Part shown: positions 9,007 through 19,177 of the stretch, in pieces | How positions within the stretch are numbered: position 1 is the stretch's first letter | Layout of the letters: each line of letters opens with the position of its first letter | Origin: Planctomycetaceae bacterium | GTDB taxonomy: Bacteria > Planctomycetota > Planctomycetia > Planctomycetales > Planctomycetaceae | Direction of reading: 5' to 3' | Assembly: GCA_028291565.1 (NCBI GenBank) | Contig: JAQGHT010000931.1 | Span: 1 to 33,038, forward strand | DNA length: 33,038 nucleotides | Position numbers and translations under genes: made by a program | The notes under the pieces: model-generated | Seen by the model: the letters and a program-made list of their open reading frames with translations, nothing else | Told to the model about the DNA's origin: nothing | Databases searched by the model: none

Positions 9007-10142
9007 TCTAGAACGCATTAGCCCAGATTACTCATAGTCCGCGACACGTCCGAAACGCGGGCGAGTGCGTTCATGTGACTGATTGTTGATGTGCCGGCCA
9101 GAAAAAGTGGCGTCAACGTGTTTCGCATATGAGCGATGCACAAACCGACCATAAGGATTGTGAAAGAAATCACTTACGACTCTGGATTGTCTGGCATTAT
9201 GAATCATCCGGACCAAGTCCATTCGGATCAACAACATCATGACAACGTGCCTTAATCGCGGGGTTTTGGCAGGATGGCGCTGCCACAGTTCTCGATGAAC
9301 TGGCGAAGGGTGTTTTATTCCATGTTTGCCGCACATGTGGATTGTAGAATCTGGTGCGATCCGTACTCAAAGTTTTGTGCAAATCATGGACTGTTCTTCA
9401 CATGACGGCTATTATTAAATGGCAAATGGCGCAGAATGAGTAGAGTGGCGAAATGTACTCTCCTTTTCCTTGGGAACTGGATGGGGGGACATTTCGTCTT
9501 AGCCATGGTCCATTGTCAGGTTCAGGTGACCTAACTTGGATCGGACTGTGTGATTGAAATGCAGCTCGATCTGTAATTAGCGAGCAGGAGATTCGAGAAA
9601 ACCCTGCTCGTTGAATTAATTTTGACTTTGACAACGCCTGGCAGGCATGAGTAGCCTGGAAATGCAGAGTTGGTTGTCGAATTTGTTTCAGACGGCTTAG
9701 TACGGCGACGAATTCACATTTGAGGGTTTGCGTTGAGTTTGCTGGAGCAGCAAACCAGATTCACGGTCCATTTCACATTTCGACAAAGTTGCAACCTTGA
9801 TGAACGATTGACGACCGCATCCGTCCTGAACTTGAGATTGAAGTTTGGGACCGTCCGGTGTTTTTTGACGAATCCCGGCGAAGCAAAGGCCAGTCGCAAG
9901 ATCACCGCTGTTTTGGACCAGATTTCCAGAGATAATTCGTCGCCCCCCATTTGGGATTGTCTCAGTGGTTCGCTGGCATTTGTACAGAAAGTCTCCTGAA
10001 ACATCCGGAGTACAAAACCATGGGTATTATCCCGGCACGCGGGAATAGCGAAAAGTAGCGATTTGTTTTCGCTTGATAGATATGATGTGAGCGACAGTTC
10101 TTTATTAAGAATTCACAGTCCTGATGCAATTGGGAGTAAGAC

Positions 10143-11645
10143 ATGAGGCGATTGAGATGCATATTATTCGCGGCTGCCGCACTCATATTGATGACGAACG
10201 GCCGGATGGCAGGTGCGCAGCAGTTTATTGCTCCGACCGTCGACCTGACAACGCCGACCATCAACTTTGATTCCAATATCAATCCCGTCGCTGGGGTTTA
10301 TTCGACGGATGCCTTGAATATCATTCGGGCACATGAAGTCGCATTGCAGCAAGTCCAAGCGGCCTTGCAATATTTGCGCGTCCACCGACTCGAAATTATG
10401 GAAGGTAAGAACGCCTGGTACAATCAGGTTTTTGGAGACTTTTATAACCCGAATAGTGCTTTCGCAGGTCTTTATAGCCGGACTAAGCAAATCGGCGAAT
10501 TGGATCGCCACGGCAATCCCATTCTGGATCGTTTTGGACACCAGCTGACTCAGACCGAGTTTAACACGTCTCATTTCGATCAGGTGTTTACGGTCTTCTT
10601 GCATATTCAAGCCGCACTCAATGAGAATACAACCTATTCCTGGGGCGCCCAACCCTCAAATGCTGCCAATCAGGCGGTATTTGACACCTATCGCACCGCG
10701 AATCCCGCGTTAGGTGATCCTTTGTTTGGAAATGCCACAATTACGAGCACTGAAGATCGTGGCACTCGCCAGTGGGGTGATTCGACGTCGTTCACACCAG
10801 CACACTTGGCCCAGATCAGCTCCAATCCCAACAATCCATTGCGTTGGGACTTGGATAACGCTGTCGGCGGAACACTGACTCCGGCTCAGGAACTGGCCTT
10901 TTTCAAAGATCGTCTGGACGCGTATTCTGTATCAACTACGACCGCTGGCACTGGCACGGCCGGTTCGACAACGTCTGTCGATACTTACGTTGGTGGGGCA
11001 TTCCTGAACGAATTGATGCGTTCGGACTCGTCGAATCCCGGTCAACCCAATCCGTTTTTCATCCCCACTGAGCTTAATCAGTACCAGCAGATCATCGCCG
11101 CGCTGGCTCAATCAGCAGGCTCACTGGGGTATGATCTGGTGACAATTGAAACCGTGACAGTACGCACCGATACTTCGAGCGGATCCAGCAGTTCTTCGTC
11201 CTCTTCAAGTTCATCCTCAAACACCACGACTTCGACCTCAGACACAACGGTGCAGGGTGTGACGACGAATTCCAGCGCATTTACCGCTGGGACCACCACC
11301 ACGACCAGTACATCGACTCAAACAGCCGGCACTGGCAGTTCAAACAGTGGAAGCAATACGGGTTCGAATAGTGGCGGTTCGACTCAGACGGTGACGACGA
11401 CAATTGTTACGACAACCACCGTCACGATCACACATGAAGGTGGTAACATTGAACCAGGCCTCGTGAAATTGTTTGGCCAGAGTGCCTATTTCATGGCGGC
11501 TCTTGATTCCAATTCTTATGCCCAGTTTGTCGATCTCTTTAAACCGGTCGCTGAAGGGGGCGTGGGTGATGGGACCTTGTTGCCGCCGCCAGGCAAACAG
11601 GGGACGCACTCGAGCTCCTTCTTCCCCATCGTTCCTGGTTCATAA
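10143..11645 (+). CDS. Secreted hypothetical protein with Ser/Thr-rich low-complexity region
   Basis: 500-aa ORF with signal peptide MRRLRCILFAAAALILMTNGRMAGAQ; SSSSSSSSSSSS run and Thr-rich region; followed by an intrinsic terminator. Confidence 0.7.
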   Translation: MRRLRCILFAAAALILMTNGRMAGAQQFIAPTVDLTTPTINFDSNINPVAGVYSTDALNIIRAHEVALQQVQAALQYLRVHRLEIMEGKNAWYNQVFGDFYNPNSAFAGLYSRTKQIGELDRHGNPILDRFGHQLTQTEFNTSHFDQVFTVFLHIQAALNENTTYSWGAQPSNAANQAVFDTYRTANPALGDPLFGNATITSTEDRGTRQWGDSTSFTPAHLAQISSNPNNPLRWDLDNAVGGTLTPAQELAFFKDRLDAYSVSTTTAGTGTAGSTTSVDTYVGGAFLNELMRSDSSNPGQPNPFFIPTELNQYQQIIAALAQSAGSLGYDLVTIETVTVRTDTSSGSSSSSSSSSSSSNTTTSTSDTTVQGVTTNSSAFTAGTTTTTSTSTQTAGTGSSNSGSNTGSNSGGSTQTVTTTIVTTTTVTITHEGGNIEPGLVKLFGQSAYFMAALDSNSYAQFVDLFKPVAEGGVGDGTLLPPPGKQGTHSSSFFPIVPGS

Positions 11646-11675
11646 CGAATCACTGGTTTGACTTGTGATTAGGAA

Positions 11676-11717
11676 ATCAGCCCGGCTTCCGCGAACAGAA
11701 GCCGGGCTGATGTTTTT
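11676..11717 (+). terminator. Rho-independent terminator downstream of the 10143-11645 gene
   Basis: ATCAGCCCGGCTTC-cgcgaaca-GAAGCCGGGCTGAT then gTTTTTg: 14-bp perfect stem plus T-run. Confidence 0.85.
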
Positions 11718-11764
11718 GTAGTGACTCGTCGAGTCCCGATTATGCACGTTCCAATAGCAGCTCT

Positions 11765-12400
11765 TTAGAAGAACCCGCCGCCACCACCGCCGGCCCCGCC
11801 ACCAAATCCGCCACCACCACCAAATCCGCCACCACCAAATCCGTTGTTGCCGTAGTTGCTGCGGAAGTTGAAGTTGGTGTAATAGTCCGAAGCCCCTTCG
11901 GTAGACAGATAGCCTCGCGAGTAAGCGGTTGATACGACAGTCCGCTGGTCTGCGTCAGGATTGCCCAAGTCCGCCAGATACCGGCTGACGACGGCCCTTC
12001 GTTCCGCATCCAGTTGTGGATTTGCATTATTGGGGGTGCGTTCAATGATCACAGGGAACGGCGCGCTGCGCATCCGGGCGGCCACTTCCATCAAATGGTC
12101 TTTGCCGTCCGGCGTCAAATGCGGTGTTTCGCCAACAAAATCAACGAGATTGAAGATAAAATTCGTTGCTTCCGCGTTGGTTTGTTCCGCATGAAAATGC
12201 GCACGCACGACGCTTCCCAGTGGAAAATTGTTGGGAATCATATTGCGTTCATTGGTCGTCAAACATCCGCCGCTGAACATGCCACCGCCGCCACCGCAGA
12301 AAGGTGGGCAGCAGCAGCCACCAGCCAGGGCCGCCAGCACGAGTGCCGCAGCCACCGGTCGAGAATGTTTTGAGCGTTGGGCCGTCATGGTAAGCCTCAT
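11765..12400 (-). CDS. OmpA/CpaD-like lipoprotein with Gly-rich C-terminus
   Basis: Lipobox-like LAALAGGC; HLTPDGKDHLMEVAARMRSAPFPVIIERTPNNANPQLDAERRAVVSRYLADLG resembles an OmpA-type peptidoglycan-binding fold; tail GFGGGGFGGGGGFGGGAGGGGGGFF; located downstream of the secretin on the same strand. Confidence 0.6.
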   Translation of the reverse strand: MRLTMTAQRSKHSRPVAAALVLAALAGGCCCPPFCGGGGGMFSGGCLTTNERNMIPNNFPLGSVVRAHFHAEQTNAEATNFIFNLVDFVGETPHLTPDGKDHLMEVAARMRSAPFPVIIERTPNNANPQLDAERRAVVSRYLADLGNPDADQRTVVSTAYSRGYLSTEGASDYYTNFNFRSNYGNNGFGGGGFGGGGGFGGGAGGGGGGFF

Positions 12401-12522
12401 TTCGCCTTGCTGATCAAGCTTCTGGCGGTACTGTGATCGAGAGAACGCAGTGGGTGCCAGAGTCTATTGGGAATCGTTTGCGGCCCGGATTTCGAACCGT
12501 TCGGAATTGATGGGATGACTGG

Positions 12523-14601
12523 CTAATATCGTCCGCTCTGTTGCGGAGCGTATTCTGCTTGCTGAGTCGGCTGTTGCTGAGAGTCTTGTGGTTGAGCGTA
12601 TCGCGGCCCACGCAACATTTGGTTGATCGTGCCAACTCCCTGTCGAGGAGGCGGCTGTGAGCTGACTCGCGTTGGCGCCGCCCCTTGAGGTGGCAGATAG
12701 CGAGGATCAGTGCCGGGTGCCGGTCGCATTCCCGTACGCGGTGCGAACGGTGCGGGGTAGCGTTGTCCCTGTTGCCCCTGCAGGCCATCCTGGATGCCTC
12801 CGGGTGGCGAGAATCCACCGGTTCCGACTCCGCCTGGAGCCGGGGAATAAATCGGTGAGGCCGGTTGAGGATTGAACTGGCCGTAGCCGACAGGAACTCC
12901 AACTCCTGATCCGTGTCCATATGGCGCTAACTGATACCAGTTCGGATCGTTGTTGCCCTGGCTGCGGGAATAGTGGAACAGCTCTTTGTCGTTCGGCTGG
13001 GTCACTTCGAAGCCTGGAAGCGGTGGAACTTCATCCGCTTCCATCGGTCGCACAATTTCTGGCGAGACCATGATCAACAATTCGTTTTCGTCTTCGTTCG
13101 CCTGTTTTGCGGAAAAGAAGATTGGTCCGATCAACGGCAAACCTTGTAAGTAAGGGATACCGGCAATTTGAGTTCGTGCTCGATAGGCCAGCAGTCCCGC
13201 CAGCACAATCGTCTGCCCTTCGCGTAATTCAACGGTCGTGTCGACTCGGCGAGTGTTCAAACCGGGAATACCGCCTGACGTGTTAGACGCATTGATTTCG
13301 CTATATTCGGGGCGAATTCGCATTCGCACCAGGTCCTTGTCAATGATCGTGGGTGTCACGAGCATCGAGACACCGAAGCCGCGAAAGACGGTCTGTTGAC
13401 CGCCCACTCCACCGATGCCCACAATTGTGGGGACGGCGAATTCACCACCAGACAGAACGGTCGCGTCGTGGCCGCTCAACACCGTTAAGTTCGGTTCGGT
13501 CAAAATTCGGGCAGTGCCGTAAGAACTCAAGGCATTAATGAGTATGGAGATCTCTCCGGCTTCGAATACACCGTTCAGCAATCCGCCAGCAGCTCCTGCT
13601 GTTCCACTGCTGGCGGCACCAGCCAGGGACGACGAAATGATGTGCCGGCCGTTGCCGATCATGGCAGACAGATTGATTCCCATGCGGCGGAGCCGTGAGC
13701 GGTTCAACTCCACAATTCGGACACGCAAGTTAATCTGGAAATCGCCGGGAATCGTCAGCATGTCGACGATATAGCCCGACGCCCAATCATAGGCGTTGAA
13801 TCGTCCGAAACCACCACCAAAGCCGCCGCCACCCAAACCACCACCAGCACCGCCGTAGATGCCACCAGCACCGCCATTCGCAAAGCCGAAGTTCTGGGGG
13901 CCGGAAATACTTCCCATCTGATTGATAATCTCACCACGCACGATTTGCATGATCCAGGCCGCTTCTTCACTGTCTCGGGCCTGTCCTTTGACGATGATCT
14001 TGCTCGACATGGGAATGAGATACACCTTGCTGTTCGGAAACAGGATATGGAGTTTCTTTTCCAGCTTGCCGTAGTCGATACGGGCGGCTTCTTCCAATCC
14101 CGGATCGCGAATGACAGTGACCAGGTAAATCAGCGGATCAGCATCGGGTTCATCCTCGAACCAGACCAGAATGGTCGTCGTTCCCATCGCCGTTCCGACA
14201 ACGCCCATTTCCGCGGGACTGTAAAGGACATAGTCCGCGACAGAGGGGTCAGTGACGTGAACGCGTGAGATCCTGCGTTTGAAGACAATCAGCTGGCTGC
14301 GTCGATGCACGACTTCGAGATCAGCGTTGATGCCGGGCATCGATTTGACGTTGGCTGGAAGTGCGTCAGTTGACGGCAATTCCTCGGCATCATCGACGTT
14401 GGGAGGCAGTTGCTGCGCGAAGCGCGGCGCCTGAGCCGAAATTGGTTGCCCGGAAAGTATCAGCAGCAGGCAGACGACGAGTCCGCACCAGATCTGTAGG
14501 CTACGAGCGACAGAAGGGCGCGTGTAAACACTCCGCTGCAAATGACGGGCATTGTGTTTGATTATTCTGGCCAACATCCGATGTTGCTCCTGTATTGTCA
14601 A
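12523..14601 (-). CDS. Type II/III secretion / Tad pilus secretin, CpaC/RcpA-like
   Basis: BON-like N-domain (VVHRRSQLIVFKRRISRVHVTDPSVADYVLYSPAEMGVVG) and secretin domain (ILTEPNLTVLSGHDATVLSGGEFAVP...VELREGQTIVLAGLLAYRARTQIAGIPYLQGLPLIGPIFFSAKQANEDENELLIMVSPEIV). Confidence 0.9.
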   Translation of the reverse strand: MTIQEQHRMLARIIKHNARHLQRSVYTRPSVARSLQIWCGLVVCLLLILSGQPISAQAPRFAQQLPPNVDDAEELPSTDALPANVKSMPGINADLEVVHRRSQLIVFKRRISRVHVTDPSVADYVLYSPAEMGVVGTAMGTTTILVWFEDEPDADPLIYLVTVIRDPGLEEAARIDYGKLEKKLHILFPNSKVYLIPMSSKIIVKGQARDSEEAAWIMQIVRGEIINQMGSISGPQNFGFANGGAGGIYGGAGGGLGGGGFGGGFGRFNAYDWASGYIVDMLTIPGDFQINLRVRIVELNRSRLRRMGINLSAMIGNGRHIISSSLAGAASSGTAGAAGGLLNGVFEAGEISILINALSSYGTARILTEPNLTVLSGHDATVLSGGEFAVPTIVGIGGVGGQQTVFRGFGVSMLVTPTIIDKDLVRMRIRPEYSEINASNTSGGIPGLNTRRVDTTVELREGQTIVLAGLLAYRARTQIAGIPYLQGLPLIGPIFFSAKQANEDENELLIMVSPEIVRPMEADEVPPLPGFEVTQPNDKELFHYSRSQGNNDPNWYQLAPYGHGSGVGVPVGYGQFNPQPASPIYSPAPGGVGTGGFSPPGGIQDGLQGQQGQRYPAPFAPRTGMRPAPGTDPRYLPPQGAAPTRVSSQPPPRQGVGTINQMLRGPRYAQPQDSQQQPTQQAEYAPQQSGRY

Positions 14602-15432
14602 CCGCTCAGAAATTCGGCGGGGCGCTCAATTCCTGTCGTGGTTCATCCTTGACTAACCATCACTGCTTCGTCCCACGCCGTGTCTGACATGGGTTTCCAA
14701 TCGAGAGTTTTGTCCCGAATTATCCTTGAGCATTCAGTGACGGAATTTGATCCGCACCGCGATCTTCCGATTGCCGTGAGGAGAAAACTGCACTGAATAT
14801 TCGTCTCGAGATGCTTAACTGTCCGTCTCGAAGCGGTCTGGTAGTTCGAGAGCTCCGACGACTCTCGTCGCCGGATTTAAGTCTGTGCGGTTCTGGCCAG
14901 GCTAATCGGAAATTGATGGTTTTCCGTTAACGAACCCACAAAGGACCTATTCTGCGATTGATATCGGATAAGCCTGAGAATTCAATTGAAGTGTTTCTGC
15001 CTAACATAGGATCAGCGATGGAAGCGCAACTCAACTGACTGGAAACACACCACATTTCAAAAAAGCTTCATGAGTGAAACATTGACCGGATCAACAACTT
15101 TGTACGCGGAATGAATTCACCGGAAGAGACTGTGAAGTCAAGCGTTACGACACTACAAGGCGACCGCTGAAGAATTCGTTCATCGGTGATAACACGTATT
15201 AAGGATGGGGGTTTATTCCGGTTGCAGTGATTCTGTCGAATGCAACGGCTCTTTCCAGGAGGGCGGAAAATTGAATCGTTATTAATAATCCGAATTTGCC
15301 CCAAGGGCTGAACATGCTGGCGAAGTGGACTGCCGTGAGTGGCAGAGTATGCGTATTAAACCAAGACCCTGAAGAGGTTCCGGACGTGGATGCCAGGGAT
15401 TCGCAGGAATTGCTACAAGTCTCTTTTGATTT

Positions 15433-15470
15433 AAAAAAAAAGACTGCCTTCCACGAGAGAAGACAGTCTT
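15433..15470 (-). terminator. Rho-independent terminator of the MFS transporter gene
   Basis: On the minus strand: AAGACTG..GCAGTCTT hairpin (AAGACTGTCTTCTCTCGTGGAAGGCAGTCTT) followed by a run of T; about 30 nt after the stop codon. Confidence 0.85.
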
Positions 15471-15503
15471 AGAATCAGCATTTTGGCTTTAATCAGGCGG
15501 GAA

Positions 15504-17138
15504 TCACTGTCCTTCTGCACCTTCGCCGATATGCACCGGCTTGTAGCCGCCGATTGCCTTGAAATAGATCAGCAGCAGGAGGTATATCACCGCCATCGTG
15601 GCCGGAATCGCAGAGTCCGCCCTGAGTGTTCCACGATCGCCTTGCAAATCAGCTTTTGCGATCGCCTGATCATCGGACGACAGTTTTTCGAAGTGTGTTC
15701 CGGACGTCGTGTCTTTCTTCGCGGCTTGAACCCGTTCTTTCACCTCGCCCAGTTTCTTGCCATCAACGCCATGGACTTCAGGAAAGACCAGGAACTTGCT
15801 TGGATGCTCAGCTTTGACCTTCTTATAGACCGCCTCGTTCTTCTGAAGTTCCTCAGCAGTATAACGTTCCTTGAAATACCCTAAGCCAGGCGCGCCAATC
15901 AAACCGGCCGACATCATCGCGAGTCCACCCATGATGCTAATGGCAATGGCGCCGGTCCGAGGGAACCGGTCACTGACGACCGCCAGCATGGTTGGCCAGA
16001 AGAAAGTTTTACCTACGCCGTAAACGAACAACGCCAAAATGACCATGATTGTCGTCTGTGCCAGACTGACGAGATTCAGTCCAATGCAAGCGATCACAGA
16101 GCACGTCAGCAGCAAAGCGATGGGCGAGAAGCCAAGTTTTTTCTCAATGAAGTGGGCACAGAATCGCAAGAGGAACATGACGGCGGATGTGTACACAAAC
16201 AGCCATTTTCCAGTTTCATTATCCAGGATGTTTCCTGTAATGTTCTGGATCCACAAGTCAGTCCCCAATTCAACGGCCCCGACCATCGCGTGCGTGACGA
16301 ACAGCACAAAGATCATCCAGTGGCCCAACGAGAATTTGGTAATAATCGCGATGCCCGCCAGGAACGCGGCCCCCACGCCGTAGCCGGCATAATCGGCATA
16401 ATGTGGCGCCTCGTTGAAGAACGCCAGCGGCTTTAACACATCTGCAACGAATAACGACAGGAAATAACAGGCGACCAGGCCCCCCATGATCCCGACGTCT
16501 TTTAACATCGACCCCAAGCTCAGCCCTTTTTCCGACGCTTCCGACTTGGGCATCTTCTGGCCCAGGAACATCAGCCCGTAAATAATCGTTGGAACCAGGA
16601 ATAGTCCCAGTTGCATCTTCCAATGCCACTCCAATCGTTCGCCAAGAATGGCCCCCGCGACACCGCCCAGAATCAATCCTGCTGGCCAACTGGCATGCAA
16701 GATATTCAGATAATGGGTGCGATCCTTCGGGAAAATGGTGGCGATCAGAGGATTCGCAACGGCTTCCAGCAAACCATTTGCTATGGCAAACAAGAATGTT
16801 CCCCAATAAAGCAAATTGAACGCGAGACCGCCATCCATTCCCTTAGTAGCGCCAAAAGTGACCAAAGCGGACAAAACATGGCACAAGAATGCCGCGAACA
16901 CGAGTTTGCCATAGCCAATCTTGTCGGCCACGACTCCACCGATGATGATTCCGAAGCAAAAGCCCGTAAATCCGGCACCGTTTAACTTGCCGATTTGTGT
17001 GTAGTTAAAACCAAATTCACTTTGCCATTGGCCCATGATTCCGCCGCGGATGGCGAACCCAACCCCCGCCGCGAGGATTGCCATGAATCCGGCCCACAGC
17101 AGTCGCTGCGCGTTCGAATGTGTGTTCGCTTCACTCAT
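15504..17138 (-). CDS. MFS transporter
   Basis: Multiple TM segments; [67 protein letters not shown]; start chosen at [14 protein letters not shown] (17138) rather than the ORF-track start 17267. Confidence 0.85.
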   Translation of the reverse strand: MSEANTHSNAQRLLWAGFMAILAAGVGFAIRGGIMGQWQSEFGFNYTQIGKLNGAGFTGFCFGIIIGGVVADKIGYGKLVFAAFLCHVLSALVTFGATKGMDGGLAFNLLYWGTFLFAIANGLLEAVANPLIATIFPKDRTHYLNILHASWPAGLILGGVAGAILGERLEWHWKMQLGLFLVPTIIYGLMFLGQKMPKSEASEKGLSLGSMLKDVGIMGGLVACYFLSLFVADVLKPLAFFNEAPHYADYAGYGVGAAFLAGIAIITKFSLGHWMIFVLFVTHAMVGAVELGTDLWIQNITGNILDNETGKWLFVYTSAVMFLLRFCAHFIEKKLGFSPIALLLTCSVIACIGLNLVSLAQTTIMVILALFVYGVGKTFFWPTMLAVVSDRFPRTGAIAISIMGGLAMMSAGLIGAPGLGYFKERYTAEELQKNEAVYKKVKAEHPSKFLVFPEVHGVDGKKLGEVKERVQAAKKDTTSGTHFEKLSSDDQAIAKADLQGDRGTLRADSAIPATMAVIYLLLLIYFKAIGGYKPVHIGEGAEGQ

Positions 17139-17665
17139 CGGTACGAATCTCCGTTGATAATTCCTGGTGAAAAGGGAGCAAGTTTCAGTCTGAGTCGCGA
17201 GACGATTCCGCCGCCCCTGGCTGGACCATTTCTGGCCGATCCACGAGCATTCCGCCCGTGGGTTCAAAAACGGGGACCAGAAGTTCCCGCAGTGAATACT
17301 GCGTAGATCATCCAGCCAAAACCCTGGAGGTGGAGACGCTTGGATCTGCGGACAAAAGGAAGTTCGCGAGTATACGCCGATGTTGATCCATCTTCAACCA
17401 ACTTCGAATTGCGATGCTGGCAAAAGCCATTTGGAATACTTCGCACGTTAAGGATTTGTTCCGAACGATGGACTATTTCTACATGGTGGCGCCGTGACTC
17501 TCCGACGTTCTTGGGCTTTGTTGTAAGAACCCATTCGAGATATTTCTCTGCAGCGCAACTTCAAAACTTGCGATTCGGGCTTGTATGCTGTGTTGAATCA
17601 TCCGGATTAATCCTGCCTTGCGGCGGCAGAAGATTTCAGCACTTAAGAAGTAGGACCAACGGCAA

Positions 17666-19030
17666 ATGACTGGATCCTGGGGAAAGTGGATCGGCAGGGC
17701 GTTACTGCTTGTGCTGGCGCTACTGCTGGCAACGGTCGCCCTGCGTACTGCATGGATGGCCATGGACGATGGCATGCCGCGTGAAATCCGCATGGCGACC
17801 GGCAAGCCTGCCGGCATGTATCATTTCTATTCCGAAACGCTGCAACAGGCTTTGCAAGCCCGCGGGCGCAAGGTCGTGTTAAGGTCCACAGAGGGGACTG
17901 TCGACAACGCGGAACTGGTACATGATAAGCAGGCGGAACTCGGGATTATCCAGGCGGGGGTCGTATCGTTACGCGACATCGCGGTCATCGCTCCGCTGGC
18001 GCGGGAAATCGTGCATGTCATTGTCCGTTCGAATTCCGGGATTCGGAGGATCAGCGATTTGCGAGGCAAGCACGTGGTCTTCGGGGAACCCGCGTCGGGA
18101 ATGCGATCCAGTGCAACACAGATTCTCAATCATTACCGGATCGAACTGGCGGAGCTGAAGGTTCATGACGGCTACTTCATGGATCTGCTGCATGACAAAA
18201 AACTCGACGCCGCGATTGTCACCGCCGGTTTTGAAAACAAGGACCTGCAAACACTGTTGGATTCCTCCGAATTCACATTGCTGCCAATTGACGGGGCCGC
18301 GGCCCTGGCACTCAAGCACCCTCATTTCCAACGGCTCGAAATTCCGAAGGGACTGTATCGCGAACACGCCACACAGCAGGCGACCCCCGAATGGCCAACG
18401 GAGACCGTGGCGACGACCGCCCTGCTGGTTTGCCGCCATGATGCGCCAGCCGTGATGGTCCGCGAAGTCTTGGACGCCCTGTATGATAATGATTTACAAG
18501 AGAAACTCTCCGGCCTGCTGCCGCGGGATGAAGTTCTGCGGGTCACGAAGCAACGCTGGCACAAGGAGGCCCGGGAATACTTTGATCCGTTCGATCAAAT
18601 CGGCTACATGGCCAACGTTATGGAGTCTCTGGCGGCACTGAAAGACCTGTTCTGGGCAACCGGAGGCCTGATCGGAATGGCTTATATTTTATGGAGAAAG
18701 AATCAACGAAAACAGCGTCGCATCCTGCTGCGAGAAAGGCGAGTCTTACGCCAGAAGAACAGCCAGCTCTTCAAGGATCAACTGGATGAGTTCTTGAAAG
18801 AAACCATCGTCATCGAACGAGAGCTGGGCCAGGTTCACGATGTGAAGGCCCTCGAAGAAATGCTGGAGAAAATCTCCGAGGTAAAACTCCGAGCTCTAAA
18901 TGAGCTGACCGAAGAAACGCTGCGTGGAAATCGGATGTTCTTGATTTTCCTGCAGCAGTGCGGCCATCTCTCACAGGCGGTGCGAGGCAAGATCTGGCTA
19001 CTTCAGGTGCCTGAGAAGAATCTGGAATGA
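17666..19030 (+). CDS. TAXI-family (TRAP-type) solute-binding-like protein, membrane-tethered with C-terminal coiled coil
   Basis: N-terminal TM; IRMATGKPAGMYHFYSETLQQALQARGRKVVLRSTEGTVDNAELVHDKQAELGIIQAGVV is typical of TAXI binding proteins; second TM LFWATGGLIGMAYILW then a charged coiled-coil tail. Confidence 0.75.
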   Translation: MTGSWGKWIGRALLLVLALLLATVALRTAWMAMDDGMPREIRMATGKPAGMYHFYSETLQQALQARGRKVVLRSTEGTVDNAELVHDKQAELGIIQAGVVSLRDIAVIAPLAREIVHVIVRSNSGIRRISDLRGKHVVFGEPASGMRSSATQILNHYRIELAELKVHDGYFMDLLHDKKLDAAIVTAGFENKDLQTLLDSSEFTLLPIDGAAALALKHPHFQRLEIPKGLYREHATQQATPEWPTETVATTALLVCRHDAPAVMVREVLDALYDNDLQEKLSGLLPRDEVLRVTKQRWHKEAREYFDPFDQIGYMANVMESLAALKDLFWATGGLIGMAYILWRKNQRKQRRILLRERRVLRQKNSQLFKDQLDEFLKETIVIERELGQVHDVKALEEMLEKISEVKLRALNELTEETLRGNRMFLIFLQQCGHLSQAVRGKIWLLQVPEKNLE

Positions 19031-19079
19031 CAGACCGGTGCGCCAACGAGGTGAGGTATTGGGGGACCCTGATTTTCGT

Positions 19080-19115
19080 GTCGCCAAGGTTGTCAAACCT
19101 TGGGCGTCGGACCTG
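19080..19115 (-). repeat. Palindromic intergenic repeat, copy 2
   Basis: Reverse complement CAGGTCCGACGCCCAAGGTTTGACAACCTTGGCGAC matches 7749-7784. Confidence 0.55.
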
Positions 19116-19177
19116 GTACGGAGCGAACCGCCCCAATCTCTGACGAGATCGGCTACTGAAATCTCTCAAGGTGTTGA

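Noticed and set aside
9028-9336. 102-aa minus ORF in the 9007-10142 intergenic region
   Set aside because: No recognisable domain, signal peptide or clear RBS; the region could hold a small gene but I cannot support it.
9733-9999. Overlapping sense/antisense small ORFs (88 and 96 aa) upstream of 10143
   Set aside because: No family resemblance, and both strands open at the same place; treated as chance ORFs.
13795-13880. CCACCACCAAAGCCGCC-type repeat considered as a CRISPR or tandem DNA repeat
   Set aside because: It is in frame with the secretin and encodes a Gly-rich tract; no spacer structure.
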